A DNA stretch of 33,968 nucleotides from assembly GCA_018715345.1 (NCBI GenBank), contig DVLT01000022.1, forward strand, positions 1-33,968, given 5' to 3'. This stretch comes from Candidatus Onthocola gallistercoris (GTDB taxonomy: Bacteria > Bacillota > Clostridia > Lachnospirales > Lachnospiraceae). A model generated the notes under the pieces. The model had not been told where the DNA came from, ran no database searches, and saw only the letters and a list, made by a program, of their open reading frames with translations. This document shows positions 7,532 to 18,115 of this stretch, piece after piece. The position numbers and the translations under genes were made by a program. Each line of letters opens with the position of its first letter. Position 1 is the stretch's first letter.

Positions 7532-8311
7532 ATGGACGATAAAAAATCTTATGAACAGGCATTGGAAGAACTGTCGCTGATGCTGATGTATTTGACGAGG
7601 AAGCAGGATAATAATGAATTTTTTCCTTTCAAAGAATTGAGCTGGAAGGGTTATGATTTTGACACAATGGATCGGCTTGAGCAAAAGGAGCTGCTCTGGC
7701 AGCCAAGGAGCCGCCGGGGTTATGAAAAGTACCTTTATCTGACGGAGGCAGGACGTAAAAAGGCCCGGGAGCTTCTGCAAGACTACGGTTTTTCCGATAA
7801 GGCGCAAAATGAGCGCTTTGAGTTCCGGAATATCCGGCCGGATGAAGCCAAAGAGGCAGCCCGGGTGGAAAAGATCTGTTTTCCCCCCAATGAGGCCTGC
7901 ACAGAATCCATTATGAAGGAACGGGCAGCCGTTGCCGCAGACACATTTTTAGTGGCCTGGGACCGGCAGGAGGAAAGGATTGCCGGCTTTTTAAATGGCC
8001 TGGCCACAGACGAGGATACACTGAGGGATGAATTCTTTAAAGACGTCTGCCTTCATGATCCGGAGGGAAAAAATATCATGATCCTCGGTCTGGATGTGCT
8101 GCCCGAATACCGGGGGAAGGGTCTTGCTAAGGCGTTGATGTTTGAATATCTCCGGAGGGAATGGGACCGGGGAAGGAAGATGATCATCCTGACCTGCCTT
8201 GAAGAAAAGGTCGCCATGTATGAGAAAATGGGATTTATCAACCGAGGACTTTCAAAATCCTGCTGGGGCGGGGAACAGTGGTATGAGATGAGCTGTGTCC
8301 TGAATATGTAA
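7532..8311 (+). CDS. DUF6429-like domain fused to a GNAT acetyltransferase
   Basis: A 259-residue two-domain protein. Residues about 1-90 look like the small DUF6429-type domain, a winged-helix-like fold (LMLMYLTRKQDNNEFFPFKE, SWKGYDFDTMDRLEQKELLW, YLYLTEAGRKKARELL). Residues about 95-259 are a GNAT N-acetyltransferase with the acetyl-CoA loop VLPEYRGKGLAKALM and a typical C-terminal VAMYEKMGFI. The two domains normally occur as separate proteins, so the fusion suggests that the first domain recognises the substrate or regulates the enzyme. The substrate cannot be predicted. The ATG at 7532 follows a purine-rich AAAGGCAGAG stretch. Confidence 0.8.
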   Translation: MDDKKSYEQALEELSLMLMYLTRKQDNNEFFPFKELSWKGYDFDTMDRLEQKELLWQPRSRRGYEKYLYLTEAGRKKARELLQDYGFSDKAQNERFEFRNIRPDEAKEAARVEKICFPPNEACTESIMKERAAVAADTFLVAWDRQEERIAGFLNGLATDEDTLRDEFFKDVCLHDPEGKNIMILGLDVLPEYRGKGLAKALMFEYLRREWDRGRKMIILTCLEEKVAMYEKMGFINRGLSKSCWGGEQWYEMSCVLNM

Positions 8312-8345
8312 AGACAGCGCCGGAGGACAGAAGGGAGAAGCGTCT

Positions 8346-8462
8346 ATGTATATCCATGAATACGGAGAGGGCCATTTGCCAAACGGCTATATGGCCAGCC
8401 ATACCCGTGCTTATGAAGAAATAGAAAATTTTATCAATGGATGTTTTTCCGATATTTATTAA
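8346..8462 (+). pseudogene. 38-residue mini-ORF, possible collapsed alpha/beta hydrolase
   Basis: The ORF has a good ribosome site (GAAGGGAG, about seven bases ahead of its ATG). It reads MYIHEYGEG, a common start of a hydrolase family, and then jumps to GYMASHTRAYEEIENFI, which resembles the C-terminal end of the same class around the catalytic histidine (GHxxGYMAxH). If so, nearly the whole enzyme has been deleted in frame, as in the relic at 2149-2322. The piece is too short to be certain, and a genuine microprotein is the alternative. Confidence 0.4.
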
Positions 8463-8519
8463 TAGGGTGTATGAGAGTATCAATTATTTTCAGATCCGGC
8501 TCCATTTATTTGATGACTA

Positions 8520-8612
8520 AAAAACAGCACCGTCAAAGCGCTGTTTCCGGATATCCCGCCGGTCATATATTGCCGGCAGGATGGGAAACCGATCTTTTTT
8601 GGTGCTGTTTTT
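8520..8612. terminator. Nested 93-base hairpin between convergent genes
   Basis: Three stems nest inside each other: AAAAACAGCACC (8520-8531) with GGTGCTGTTTTT (8601-8612), GTTTCC (8543-8548) with GGAAAC (8584-8589), and GCCGG (8558-8562) with CCGGC (8573-8577). The outer stem carries A-run and T-run edges, so it can end transcription from both directions. It lies between the GNAT-side genes (plus) and cstA (minus). Its size and nested form would also fit a decayed miniature mobile element. Confidence 0.6.
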
Positions 8613-8646
8613 ATGCAGTCTGTTTATTGATCACTGATCCGGCAGG

Positions 8647-10332
8647 TCAGGCGGCCTTTTTCCGGATCAGTTCTTTTCCGGATGTGACAACGATGGTCAC
8701 GCCCAGGATCATCAGGAGCACAGCGACAATAAGCTGAAGGCCCTCAACCATGAATACGCCGGTTCCGGCGGAGAAGGCTCTGACAAGGGCGATGAACCGC
8801 TGTACCAGTGCGGAGAAAGTAACAACAAGCATGATAACAAAAGGCGGGATCAATGTCCGCATCTCCCGCTTGGTCACTTTCAGGAATACGCACAGAGTGA
8901 TCAGGACAAGGGCGCTCAAAAGCTGGTTGGCGCTTCCGAACAGGGGCCAGATATTGGAATAACCCACCTGTGTCAGGATATATCCGAATACCAGAGTGAT
9001 CAATGTGGCGAAATATTTATTGCAAAGGACTTTTCTCCAGCCTTCTGCATGTTCCATATCGTCCACACTGAACAATTCCTGGAAAGACATACGGCCGATA
9101 CGGGCAACCGAGTCAAGGGTGGTGAAAGCCAGAGCGGATACGCACATGGTCATAAAACTCTGGGCTATAAATACCGGGATACCGAACATTTCCAGGAATC
9201 CGGCCACCCCTGAGGAAAAGATCTGGAACGGCGTGCCCACAGCGGCGGTTCCGTCTGCGCTGGCGGCAGCGCCGGCCACGCACAGGGCGATGACAGCCAG
9301 AAGGCTTTCAAGGACCATGGCGCCATAACCCACTTTCAGCATATCCTTTTCATTGGAAATGGTCTTGGACGAAGTACCGGAGGATACCAGGCTGTGGAAT
9401 CCGGATACGGCGCCGCAGGCCACGGTCACGAACAGGATCGGGAACAATGTTCCCAGACTGGCGTTCTCAAATCCGGTGTATGCCGGCAGATTCATCGTTG
9501 GATGGGCAAATATCAATCCTAGGACAGCGCCCACGATCATGCCTATGAACATGAAGGTGGACATATAGTCACGGGGCTGCATCAAAAACCACATGGGAAG
9601 GACTGCAGCCAGGAAGATATAAGCAAAGGCGATATATACCCACATATCTTTGCCAAGGATGACCGGCAGGTTCATACCGCAGACAAATGCCAGTACGGTG
9701 CAGACCAGACCGAAGATCACTTCTTTTTTACCGGTAAGTTTCAGCTTTCTCTGAGCCAGACCAAAGATGGCGGCAAAGAGGATGAAAAAAAGGGAAATGC
9801 TCCCGGCAGCCCCATTTACAGTGGCATTTTCTGAAAGACTGGTCACGCCGTCGGTCACCACATAAGCATTAAAGGTACCGGCAACCATATCTGCAAAAGC
9901 GGCGATGACGATCAGACAGAACAGCCAGCAAAAGCCAAGGAACAGTTTACGGCCGGCCTTTCCGATATATTTTTCGATCAGAAGGCCCATGGATTTACCG
10001 TCGTTTTTTACGCTGGCGTAAAGCGCGCCAAAGTCTGTGACAGCGCCGAAGAAAATGCCGCCCAGGATGATCCAGAGAAGCACAGGCAGCCATCCGAAAG
10101 CGGCAGCCTGGATGGCTCCGGTGACCGGGCCGGCTCCGGCGATGGATGAAAACTGATGGGCAAATACGGTCAGCCCGTCTGTAGGCACATAGTCCTGGCC
10201 GTCATTATGTACGACTGCCGGAGTTTTTGCCTTTGGATCGATACCCCATTTTTTGGCCAGCCAGCGTCCATACAGAGCGTAAGCAGCGATAAGGCACACG
10301 GCTGCGATGAGTACGATTACAAGTGTGTTCAT
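8647..10332 (-). CDS. cstA: CstA-family carbon-starvation transporter
   Basis: A 561-residue polytopic membrane protein with about 15-16 hydrophobic helices, typical of the shorter Firmicute CstA type. Conserved family blocks are visible: FAHQFSSIAGAGPVTGAIQA near residue 58, the FGALYASVKNDGKSMG loop, VACGAVSGFHSLVSSGTSSK in the middle, and WPLFGSANQLLSALVL near the end. CstA relatives take up peptides or pyruvate under carbon limitation; which substrate applies here is not visible. The ATG at 10332 has GGAGAG nine bases upstream. The gene is preceded by a long leader with a T-box and terminator, so expression should rise when one tRNA is uncharged. That suggests a role in amino-acid or peptide supply. 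Confidence 0.92.
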   Translation of the reverse strand: MNTLVIVLIAAVCLIAAYALYGRWLAKKWGIDPKAKTPAVVHNDGQDYVPTDGLTVFAHQFSSIAGAGPVTGAIQAAAFGWLPVLLWIILGGIFFGAVTDFGALYASVKNDGKSMGLLIEKYIGKAGRKLFLGFCWLFCLIVIAAFADMVAGTFNAYVVTDGVTSLSENATVNGAAGSISLFFILFAAIFGLAQRKLKLTGKKEVIFGLVCTVLAFVCGMNLPVILGKDMWVYIAFAYIFLAAVLPMWFLMQPRDYMSTFMFIGMIVGAVLGLIFAHPTMNLPAYTGFENASLGTLFPILFVTVACGAVSGFHSLVSSGTSSKTISNEKDMLKVGYGAMVLESLLAVIALCVAGAAASADGTAAVGTPFQIFSSGVAGFLEMFGIPVFIAQSFMTMCVSALAFTTLDSVARIGRMSFQELFSVDDMEHAEGWRKVLCNKYFATLITLVFGYILTQVGYSNIWPLFGSANQLLSALVLITLCVFLKVTKREMRTLIPPFVIMLVVTFSALVQRFIALVRAFSAGTGVFMVEGLQLIVAVLLMILGVTIVVTSGKELIRKKAA

Positions 10333-10483
10333 GATGTTCCACTCTCCTTATATCATATAGTACTGAAAATTGGAAATGCCCTGAGGCATTTAAAAAATCA
10401 AAATTCTATGCCCAGCCTATCCGGTAACAGCCCATTTCAGCGAAAGTGTTCTTGCATATGAGATTTAAAATATCCCGTGCAAT

Positions 10484-10519
10484 AAAAAAGTCTTCTGACA
10501 GATCACTCTGTCAGAAGAC
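10484..10519 (-). terminator. T-box regulated intrinsic terminator
   Basis: A perfect 12-pair stem GTCTTCTGACAG/CTGTCAGAAGAC with a six-base loop is followed by six T on the minus strand. The 5' arm overlaps bases that can pair with the T-box antiterminator, so binding of uncharged tRNA should prevent termination. Confidence 0.9.
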
Positions 10520-10832
10520 GAAGTATACTTTCCGCGTTACCACTTCTGTTATCGGATATCCCGATCTCTCAGTCCCGTCGGCCAGTCACCCTGGATCCCG
10601 CCGGAATGAATCTTGCGATCCGGACGATCCGTCTGCTGGATTAACAGGCTTCCCTATAACGGGGGAATACCGGTTCGGGCTACTTACCATGTGTTCGCCC
10701 TGACTGCTCGCAGGTGATAGCTAACTTGATCATGCTGTCCCCTCACACCAACCGGGAACTCTCTGAAAACATATGTGTCAAGAAAGTCGTGTCCTGTTCG
10801 TCGCATTGCTTTTGATTTTTTGATCATGATTT
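10484..10832 (-). promoter_or_regulatory. T-box leader controlling cstA, probably isoleucine-specific
   Basis: The minus-strand leader carries all T-box landmarks. The Stem I apex is AGAGAG...GGTTGGTGTGA (10764-10743) and the T-box sequence is AAGTGGTAACGCGG (10545-10532). A rho-independent terminator lies directly downstream. Folding Stem I by hand pairs CTTGA with TCAAG and CAGG with CCTG. By analogy with glyQS, the triplet before the lower helix is then the specifier: ATC (10718-10716), isoleucine. The UGGU in the T-box bulge would pair with an A discriminator base, which tRNA-Ile has. The amino-acid call is inference; T-box identity is nearly certain. Confidence 0.88.
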
Positions 10833-10860
10833 ATTATAGCTCAAAATCAGAAAATGTCAA
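10833..10860 (-). promoter_or_regulatory. Promoter of the T-box-cstA transcript
   Basis: Consensus TTGACA (10860-10855) and TATAAT (10838-10833) on the minus strand, 16 bases apart. The start would lie about 7 bases on, directly ahead of Stem I. This is the best -10/-35 pair in the window. Confidence 0.82.
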
Positions 10861-10929
10861 CTTTTTGTTTGTATTGTTTCAGATACAAGCTTAAAGATTG
10901 GGAAAGTGTGGGCTGATGAGACCATTCGA

Positions 10930-11403
10930 TTATAGTTTACAGATCATGATATATTCTTCTTCCATATCTTTGACAATTTCAAATCCGGCTTTTCGGTAAA
11001 GCCGGACAGCATAGTTGGTCTTTTGTACAGATAGGGAAACCTGGGCGTATCCTTTCTTTTTCAGAAGAGCCAGCATGTGTGTAAGAAGGGCGCTGCCTAT
11101 GCCCTGGCCGCGGACGTCTTTATCTAAAGACAGGGCAAGGGAAGGCGTTTCGTCATCCACATGCCCGTAATCATCCATGATGCGGGCCCAGATGGCGCCG
11201 ATGATCCGGCCGTCTGCTTCGGCGACAAGCCCATGATCATTGGGGGAATGTCCGAAATCATGGATGTATACCTGAAGCGGGGGCGATGCGATGACGGAAG
11301 GGGAGGGCGGCGTGTGCCCCTCCGGTACAAAGATCGCTTCGTATAAAAAATGATCCAAAAGCGGATATTCGTCGGGTGTGATATTTCTGATCCTATAGTG
11401 CAT
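10930..11403 (-). CDS. GNAT-family N-acetyltransferase
   Basis: A 157-residue single-domain GNAT enzyme. The acetyl-CoA binding motif DVRGQGIGSALLTHML is near residues 95-110, followed by the usual beta-strand and helix (GYAQVSLSVQKTNYAVRLYRKAGFEIV). It transfers an acetyl group to an amine of unknown identity in the cytoplasm. The N-terminal part (HFLYEAIFVPEGHTPPSPSV) recurs in a common Firmicute GNAT subgroup. The start at 11403 has AAAGGAGG seven bases upstream. It appears to be a single-gene unit with its own promoter; it runs toward the T-box promoter region of cstA in the same direction. Confidence 0.9.
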   Translation of the reverse strand: MHYRIRNITPDEYPLLDHFLYEAIFVPEGHTPPSPSVIASPPLQVYIHDFGHSPNDHGLVAEADGRIIGAIWARIMDDYGHVDDETPSLALSLDKDVRGQGIGSALLTHMLALLKKKGYAQVSLSVQKTNYAVRLYRKAGFEIVKDMEEEYIMICKL

Positions 11404-11421
11404 AAAAACCTCCTTTAAAAC

Positions 11422-11449
11422 AGGATATCGGATCTTGCGACAAAGTCAA
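11422..11449 (-). promoter_or_regulatory. Likely promoter of the GNAT gene
   Basis: TTGACT (11449-11444) and TATCCT (11427-11422) on the minus strand, 16 bases apart, about 20 bases upstream of the ATG. It is a moderate match. Confidence 0.5.
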
Positions 11450-11544
11450 CGGCTTTTATGGATAAAAGTGATTTTAAGAAAAATACATGTACAAAACGGC
11501 AAAACCGGAGAAATGGAGAAATAAAGAGAAATAGGACATAAACA

Positions 11545-11590
11545 TAAGAAGCTCCCTTCCAGGCAGACCTGCCCGGAAGGGAGCTTCTTA
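11545..11590 (-). terminator. Long hairpin ending the beta-glucoside operon
   Basis: TAAGAAGCTCCCTTCC pairs perfectly over 16 bases with GGAAGGGAGCTTCTTA, with an inner GGCA/TGCC stem. It starts 34 bases after the PTS stop on the minus strand. The trailing T-run is poor (TTATGTTTATG), but the stem is strong. Confidence 0.75.
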
Positions 11591-11623
11591 TCCGATCATG
11601 GATACGACATCCGTGTCATCGTA

Positions 11624-13522
11624 TCAGCGGGGGCTGATGATCTCGCCGGCTTTAACGTTTCCGTATGGCCGGAAGGTGATATCTTTGTCATTGGGATTGG
11701 CAACGATGAGCATGGTGGTCATATCATAGCCTTTCTTTTTCAGCATATCCAGATCCACTTTGACGATGGGCTGACCGGCTTTTACAGTATCGCCGGCTTT
11801 GGCCATATTGGTGAAGCCATTGCCGTTTTCTTTAACCGTATCAATACCGATGTGGACGATCAGTTCCACGCCATCGGGACGGGTCAGGCCAAAGGCATGT
11901 CCCGTTTCTGCCAGCACAGACAGTGTGCCGTTGCAGGGAGCGGATACCACATTATCTTTCAGGACAAAGGCAACGCCGTCGCCAAGGACTTTGGATGCGA
12001 ATGTTTCGTCTTTTACAGTTGCAATGTCGATCATTTCACCGTCTGCGATGGCAACCATTTTGTCATCTGCGACGGAGGATGTTTCCAGTATTTTGGAAGC
12101 TGTTTCCGGGATAGCCGGCGCTTCGTCCTCATCTCTGCGCTCATTGGCGATTTCCGGACAAAGGATGAAAGTAACAAGAGCAGCAACGATGATGGCGACA
12201 GCAACTGCTACAGCGGCAGCCACTATGGTCTGCTGGAAGATGGGCAGGGCCAGTATGGTGGAGTAACCCATGACAAATACACGGGCGCCTAAAAGAGCTG
12301 CAACCACACCGCCGGCAGCACCGCCGGCCATAACGCCGATCATCGGTTTCCTGCGGGGTAAGTTGATGCCGTAAATGGCCGGTTCCGTAACGCCGGCAAA
12401 GATACATCCGAAGGCAAGACCAAAGGCTTCCGAACGAAGTGAAGCGTCTTTTGCCCGGAGACCTACGCCGAGGCAGGCGCCGCCTTCAGCCATGTTGTGG
12501 AGAAGGAAGGCCGGACGGAATACCGCATCGTAACCCGGATCCACAACAGCCTGGGCCATGAAAGGTACAAGAGCCATGTGCATACCGCACATAACAAGCC
12601 ATGGCAGGCAGGCGGCCAGTGCGCCGACAGCGATGAAGCCCACATTGTCGCCAAGGAATACGAAAACAACGGCCAGATATGCGCCCAGGTAACTTCCAAG
12701 GGGAGCTAAAACAACGAAGCCTACGATACCTGTAACGGTTATCGTACAAAGACCAACCAGCAGGGATTTGAAAATACCCGGAATGATCTTATTAAAGAAT
12801 TTTTCTGCGTAATAGGCCATGAGCGCCAGGAGCAGAGCCGGAAGCAAAGAAGAGGAGTAGCTTACCAGACGTACAGGAAGTCCCAGCAATGTAACCGGTT
12901 CGCCGGCTGTGACCAGAGCAGTATAGTTGCCGTGGAGCAAAGCGGCAGCCGCGATCATGGCAAAGATGGGGGTCCCGCCAAGTTTGGAAGCCGCGCCATA
13001 GGCAACGAAAATGGGCATAAAGTAGAATACCGCATCGGCAATGCCGCTCAAGATGGCATAGCTGGTTGTGGCTTCAAAGTCACTGGAAATCAATGTGATG
13101 ACCAGCAGAACGACTTTCAGCATACCGCCGGCAACAAGACCGGTGATCATCGGGGTTACTGCGCTGGACACATATCCCAGGACAGCCAGACCTGCGCTTT
13201 TTAAGGTGAGCGGCTGTTTTTCTTTGGATGCGTCCAGGTTTTCATTGGTGGCAGCGCCGGCATTCAGATTGAAATCTTTAATTGCTGCTTCGTAGACAGG
13301 CAGCAGATTCTGGCCAAGGATGACCATATACTGTCCGCCGGCGGAGACAACGCCGAGAACTCCTTTGACCTTTTTGACTGCTTCCGTATCCGCTTTGCTC
13401 TCATCGATAAGGGAGAAACGGAGCCGAGTCATACAGTGCCCAAGAGATTTGACATTTTCCGGACCGCCGACAAGTTTTACAATATCAGCGGCCGTCTGTT
13501 TGTAGTTTAATTTTTGTGCCAT
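11624..13522 (-). CDS. bglF: Beta-glucoside PTS permease EIIBCA
   Basis: A 632-residue fused phosphotransferase permease that imports and phosphorylates a beta-glucoside such as cellobiose, salicin or arbutin. In order: IIB (about 1-90) with phosphorylated Cys30 in SLGHCMTRLRF; IIC (about 105-470) with roughly ten membrane helices and the conserved GVTEPAIYGINLP loop; IIA (about 490-632) with active His557 in VELIVHIGIDTV. The domain order and length match BglF/BglP. The ATG at 13522 has GGAGGG upstream, and the gene starts 18 bases after the 6-phospho-beta-glucosidase stop, so the two form one operon. No LicT-type antiterminator or RAT site was seen; control appears to be by the RpiR regulator. 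Confidence 0.95.
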   Translation of the reverse strand: MAQKLNYKQTAADIVKLVGGPENVKSLGHCMTRLRFSLIDESKADTEAVKKVKGVLGVVSAGGQYMVILGQNLLPVYEAAIKDFNLNAGAATNENLDASKEKQPLTLKSAGLAVLGYVSSAVTPMITGLVAGGMLKVVLLVITLISSDFEATTSYAILSGIADAVFYFMPIFVAYGAASKLGGTPIFAMIAAAALLHGNYTALVTAGEPVTLLGLPVRLVSYSSSLLPALLLALMAYYAEKFFNKIIPGIFKSLLVGLCTITVTGIVGFVVLAPLGSYLGAYLAVVFVFLGDNVGFIAVGALAACLPWLVMCGMHMALVPFMAQAVVDPGYDAVFRPAFLLHNMAEGGACLGVGLRAKDASLRSEAFGLAFGCIFAGVTEPAIYGINLPRRKPMIGVMAGGAAGGVVAALLGARVFVMGYSTILALPIFQQTIVAAAVAVAVAIIVAALVTFILCPEIANERRDEDEAPAIPETASKILETSSVADDKMVAIADGEMIDIATVKDETFASKVLGDGVAFVLKDNVVSAPCNGTLSVLAETGHAFGLTRPDGVELIVHIGIDTVKENGNGFTNMAKAGDTVKAGQPIVKVDLDMLKKKGYDMTTMLIVANPNDKDITFRPYGNVKAGEIISPR

Positions 13523-13540
13523 TTATATTCCCTCCATTAA

Positions 13541-16149
<2,609 letters not shown>

Positions 16150-16181
16150 AAAATCCCCTTCTTTCTTGAATTATTCCTATA

Positions 16182-16211
16182 AAAACTATATCATTATAAT
16201 AAAACTATATC
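16182..16211. repeat. Direct repeat AAAACTATATC upstream of the RpiR gene
   Basis: Two identical 11-base copies start 19 bases apart (16182 and 16201), about two helical turns, with TTATAAT between them. The minus strand here also offers TATAAT-like -10 boxes for the RpiR gene. A regulator-binding role is inferred only from position and spacing. Confidence 0.4.
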
Positions 16212-16297
16212 GTAAAAAAAATCCCCAGTCAATGCCTGTTTACCCGGGCTTTTCGTGGGGACTTATTGTCGTTTCTGGCATCTCGTGTACGGAGCGG

Positions 16298-16327
16298 TGG
16301 ACATTAACTGGGATTATTTGGTACAAT
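16298..16327 (+). promoter_or_regulatory. Likely promoter of the NACHT-WD40 gene
   Basis: TGGACA (16298-16303) and TACAAT (16322-16327) are 18 bases apart, giving an untranslated leader of about 75 bases that contains the hairpin at 16355-16380. Confidence 0.5.
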
Positions 16328-16354
16328 AAGACCATGACAGCATTTTAAGGATGA

Positions 16355-16408
16355 GCGGGATCCGCTATCAGAGATCCCGCGGCAGACAGAAAGCAAAAGG
16401 AGCGGGAT
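16355..16408 (+). promoter_or_regulatory. Leader with mutually exclusive hairpins over the NACHT ribosome site
   Basis: GCGGGATC (16355-16362) pairs perfectly with GATCCCGC (16373-16380). A second copy, GCGGGAT, lies at 16402-16408, directly at the 3' edge of the AAGGAG ribosome site (16397-16402). The same central arm can therefore pair with either copy: the upstream pairing leaves the ribosome site free, the downstream pairing would cover it. This is what a translational switch looks like, but no ligand or trigger is known. Confidence 0.45.
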
Positions 16409-16411
16409 AGG

Positions 16412-18115
16412 ATGGGCAAAAAAGCAGGAATGGCGATCCATCCGGAAAGTGGATTTCAGGAAAGCCGTGCTGTGCGCATACTGGAAGATAAGCTGGAAGA
16501 AGGACAGCGGATCCGGACATTTTTTAAAGAGAATGACCGGACGCCCAATCATGACGGATTTTTTGAGTTTGTGGCGCCAGATGGGACGCCGCGGAAGCGT
16601 TTTGTTGTCCAGATCAAAAAGACCAGTCGGCTGATGCCGGAGGAAGCCGGAAAAGATAAAGGAAAATATCGATACAGGCTGGAAACAGCATTTCTTTATT
16701 ATGTTTGGCAACGGGTGACAGACGAACCGGCTTTTTATTTTATCGTGGATGTGGATACAAAGAAGATATTTTTTCTCCATCTCTCCGATGCCCTTTTAAA
16801 TAGAATGGATTTCCAAGGAAAGCGGCGGGTGACCTGGGCCTTTTCAGAAGAGGATATATTGGAGGACGTCCAAATCTTTTGGGAAAAACTGGAAGATATA
16901 TTGGCTGAAACGGATAATAGGAAGCAGGGCGGGCAAAAGGATGAAAAGACTTTTTCGATGTCCCCAAAAAGTCATGCGTCCGATCTGTCAAAGAAGGGGA
17001 TCGAAGGGGTATCTGTGCGAAAACATCTGCAAGACTGGGCAGAAGCGGCATACCGGGGCGACATTCCGGAGAGTGTGGCGCCGGAGTTATCGAAGGATAT
17101 CCTGCCTTTGGCTGTCAGTGAGGATGGGCGCCGGATCGCCTATACGCAGATGGCCGATCACATGAATGAGACGTCTGCCAGGATGGTCCAGATTTTAGGA
17201 GAAGGGGGAACAGGTAAGTCGTCTTTTCTCCTCTGCTTTGCAGGCTGGCTGAATGACAAGGAGGCATTCCGGGCCATTTATATCCGATTGAATAAGGTTA
17301 ATGGCATGACGCAGGAAGAGACGGCAGCTTTTCTGGAAAGGGAGATCGCCTTAGCCTTGAACAGTCCGGCGGAACATGTGCTTTGGGGGATAAACGCCAG
17401 TGAAAAAACAGAATATTTTATCCTGTTGGACGGTTTTAATGAGATCCGGAGCGATAAAAAAGCATCGGTGGCCGGTCAGATCCGGCAGTTGATGGAAAAA
17501 ACACCTGTCCGGATCGTTGTCACCTCCAGGCAGAAGATAACAGGAAAATTTCATCTATATGGAATCCCATGTTTATATATGGAGCAGCTGGAAACCCGTC
17601 AGGTGGAGGATTACCTCAGAAAGAACGGCCTGCCGGCGGAAGCGGCCGCAGACTATGACGGACTTTTGCACCGGCCGATGATGTTGACTGTTTATGCGGA
17701 TACCAACCGGGAAAGCCGACTTCATAGGGATGTGGAATTTTTCAGTTTTTTCGGGAAATGTAAGAATCGATCGGAATTGATCTTGGATCATATGGAAAGC
17801 CTGGCTGCAAAGTATTTCATGCAGGTGACCGATGGACAGGATGTGGAAAAACAGATCGGACAGATGCTTTATATTGAACATTTTCTGCTCCCCGGTATCG
17901 GATGGGAGATGGAAAGGCAGCATCTTTTCCAGATCCCGGAGACAGTATTGATACGATATGTGGAAAAATATTTGAGGAAAACAAAGGAGACAGGACGAGA
18001 AGCGTTCAAACGATGGCTCATAGGACGGGGGATCGGAGAAGGAGATCGGGTCCTGACCCTTTCCATGGCCCAGGTTATGGACTATCTCCGTGCTTTCCCC
18101 ACTGTGTTTGCCTGA
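16412..18115 (+). CDS. DUF4365 nuclease-like domain plus NACHT NTPase (STAND defence-type protein, first part before an in-frame TGA)
   Basis: A 567-residue product. Residues about 10-165 match the DUF4365 layout, a PD-(D/E)XK-like fold: Glu17, Asp48 in NHDGFFEF, and QIK (67-69) in VVQIKKT. Residues about 255-480 are a NACHT NTPase: Walker A GEGGTGKSS (263-271), Walker B ILLDGFNE (337-344) and a sensor-like VRIVVTSR (about 366-373). The frame stops at TGA 18113, inside the helical region after the NACHT, yet continues in the same frame into FTHQDYRDVLAAMYV, the expected next segment, and then into WD40 repeats. The ancestral protein was therefore about 1420 residues. STAND proteins of this shape act as antiphage sensors whose N-terminal effector is unleashed by oligomerisation. 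AAAGGAG stands nine bases before ATG 16412. Confidence 0.85.
   Translation: MGKKAGMAIHPESGFQESRAVRILEDKLEEGQRIRTFFKENDRTPNHDGFFEFVAPDGTPRKRFVVQIKKTSRLMPEEAGKDKGKYRYRLETAFLYYVWQRVTDEPAFYFIVDVDTKKIFFLHLSDALLNRMDFQGKRRVTWAFSEEDILEDVQIFWEKLEDILAETDNRKQGGQKDEKTFSMSPKSHASDLSKKGIEGVSVRKHLQDWAEAAYRGDIPESVAPELSKDILPLAVSEDGRRIAYTQMADHMNETSARMVQILGEGGTGKSSFLLCFAGWLNDKEAFRAIYIRLNKVNGMTQEETAAFLEREIALALNSPAEHVLWGINASEKTEYFILLDGFNEIRSDKKASVAGQIRQLMEKTPVRIVVTSRQKITGKFHLYGIPCLYMEQLETRQVEDYLRKNGLPAEAAADYDGLLHRPMMLTVYADTNRESRLHRDVEFFSFFGKCKNRSELILDHMESLAAKYFMQVTDGQDVEKQIGQMLYIEHFLLPGIGWEMERQHLFQIPETVLIRYVEKYLRKTKETGREAFKRWLIGRGIGEGDRVLTLSMAQVMDYLRAFPTVFA

Noticed and set aside
10374-10391. AAATGCC-CTGA-GGCATTT hairpin in the cstA leader as a second terminator
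   Set aside because: On the cstA strand no T-run follows it; the preceding T-run is on the wrong side.
10716-10718. Serine or glycine specificity of the T-box
   Set aside because: AGC is also present in the loop, but the UGGU bulge implies an A discriminator base, while tRNA-Ser has G and tRNA-Gly has U.
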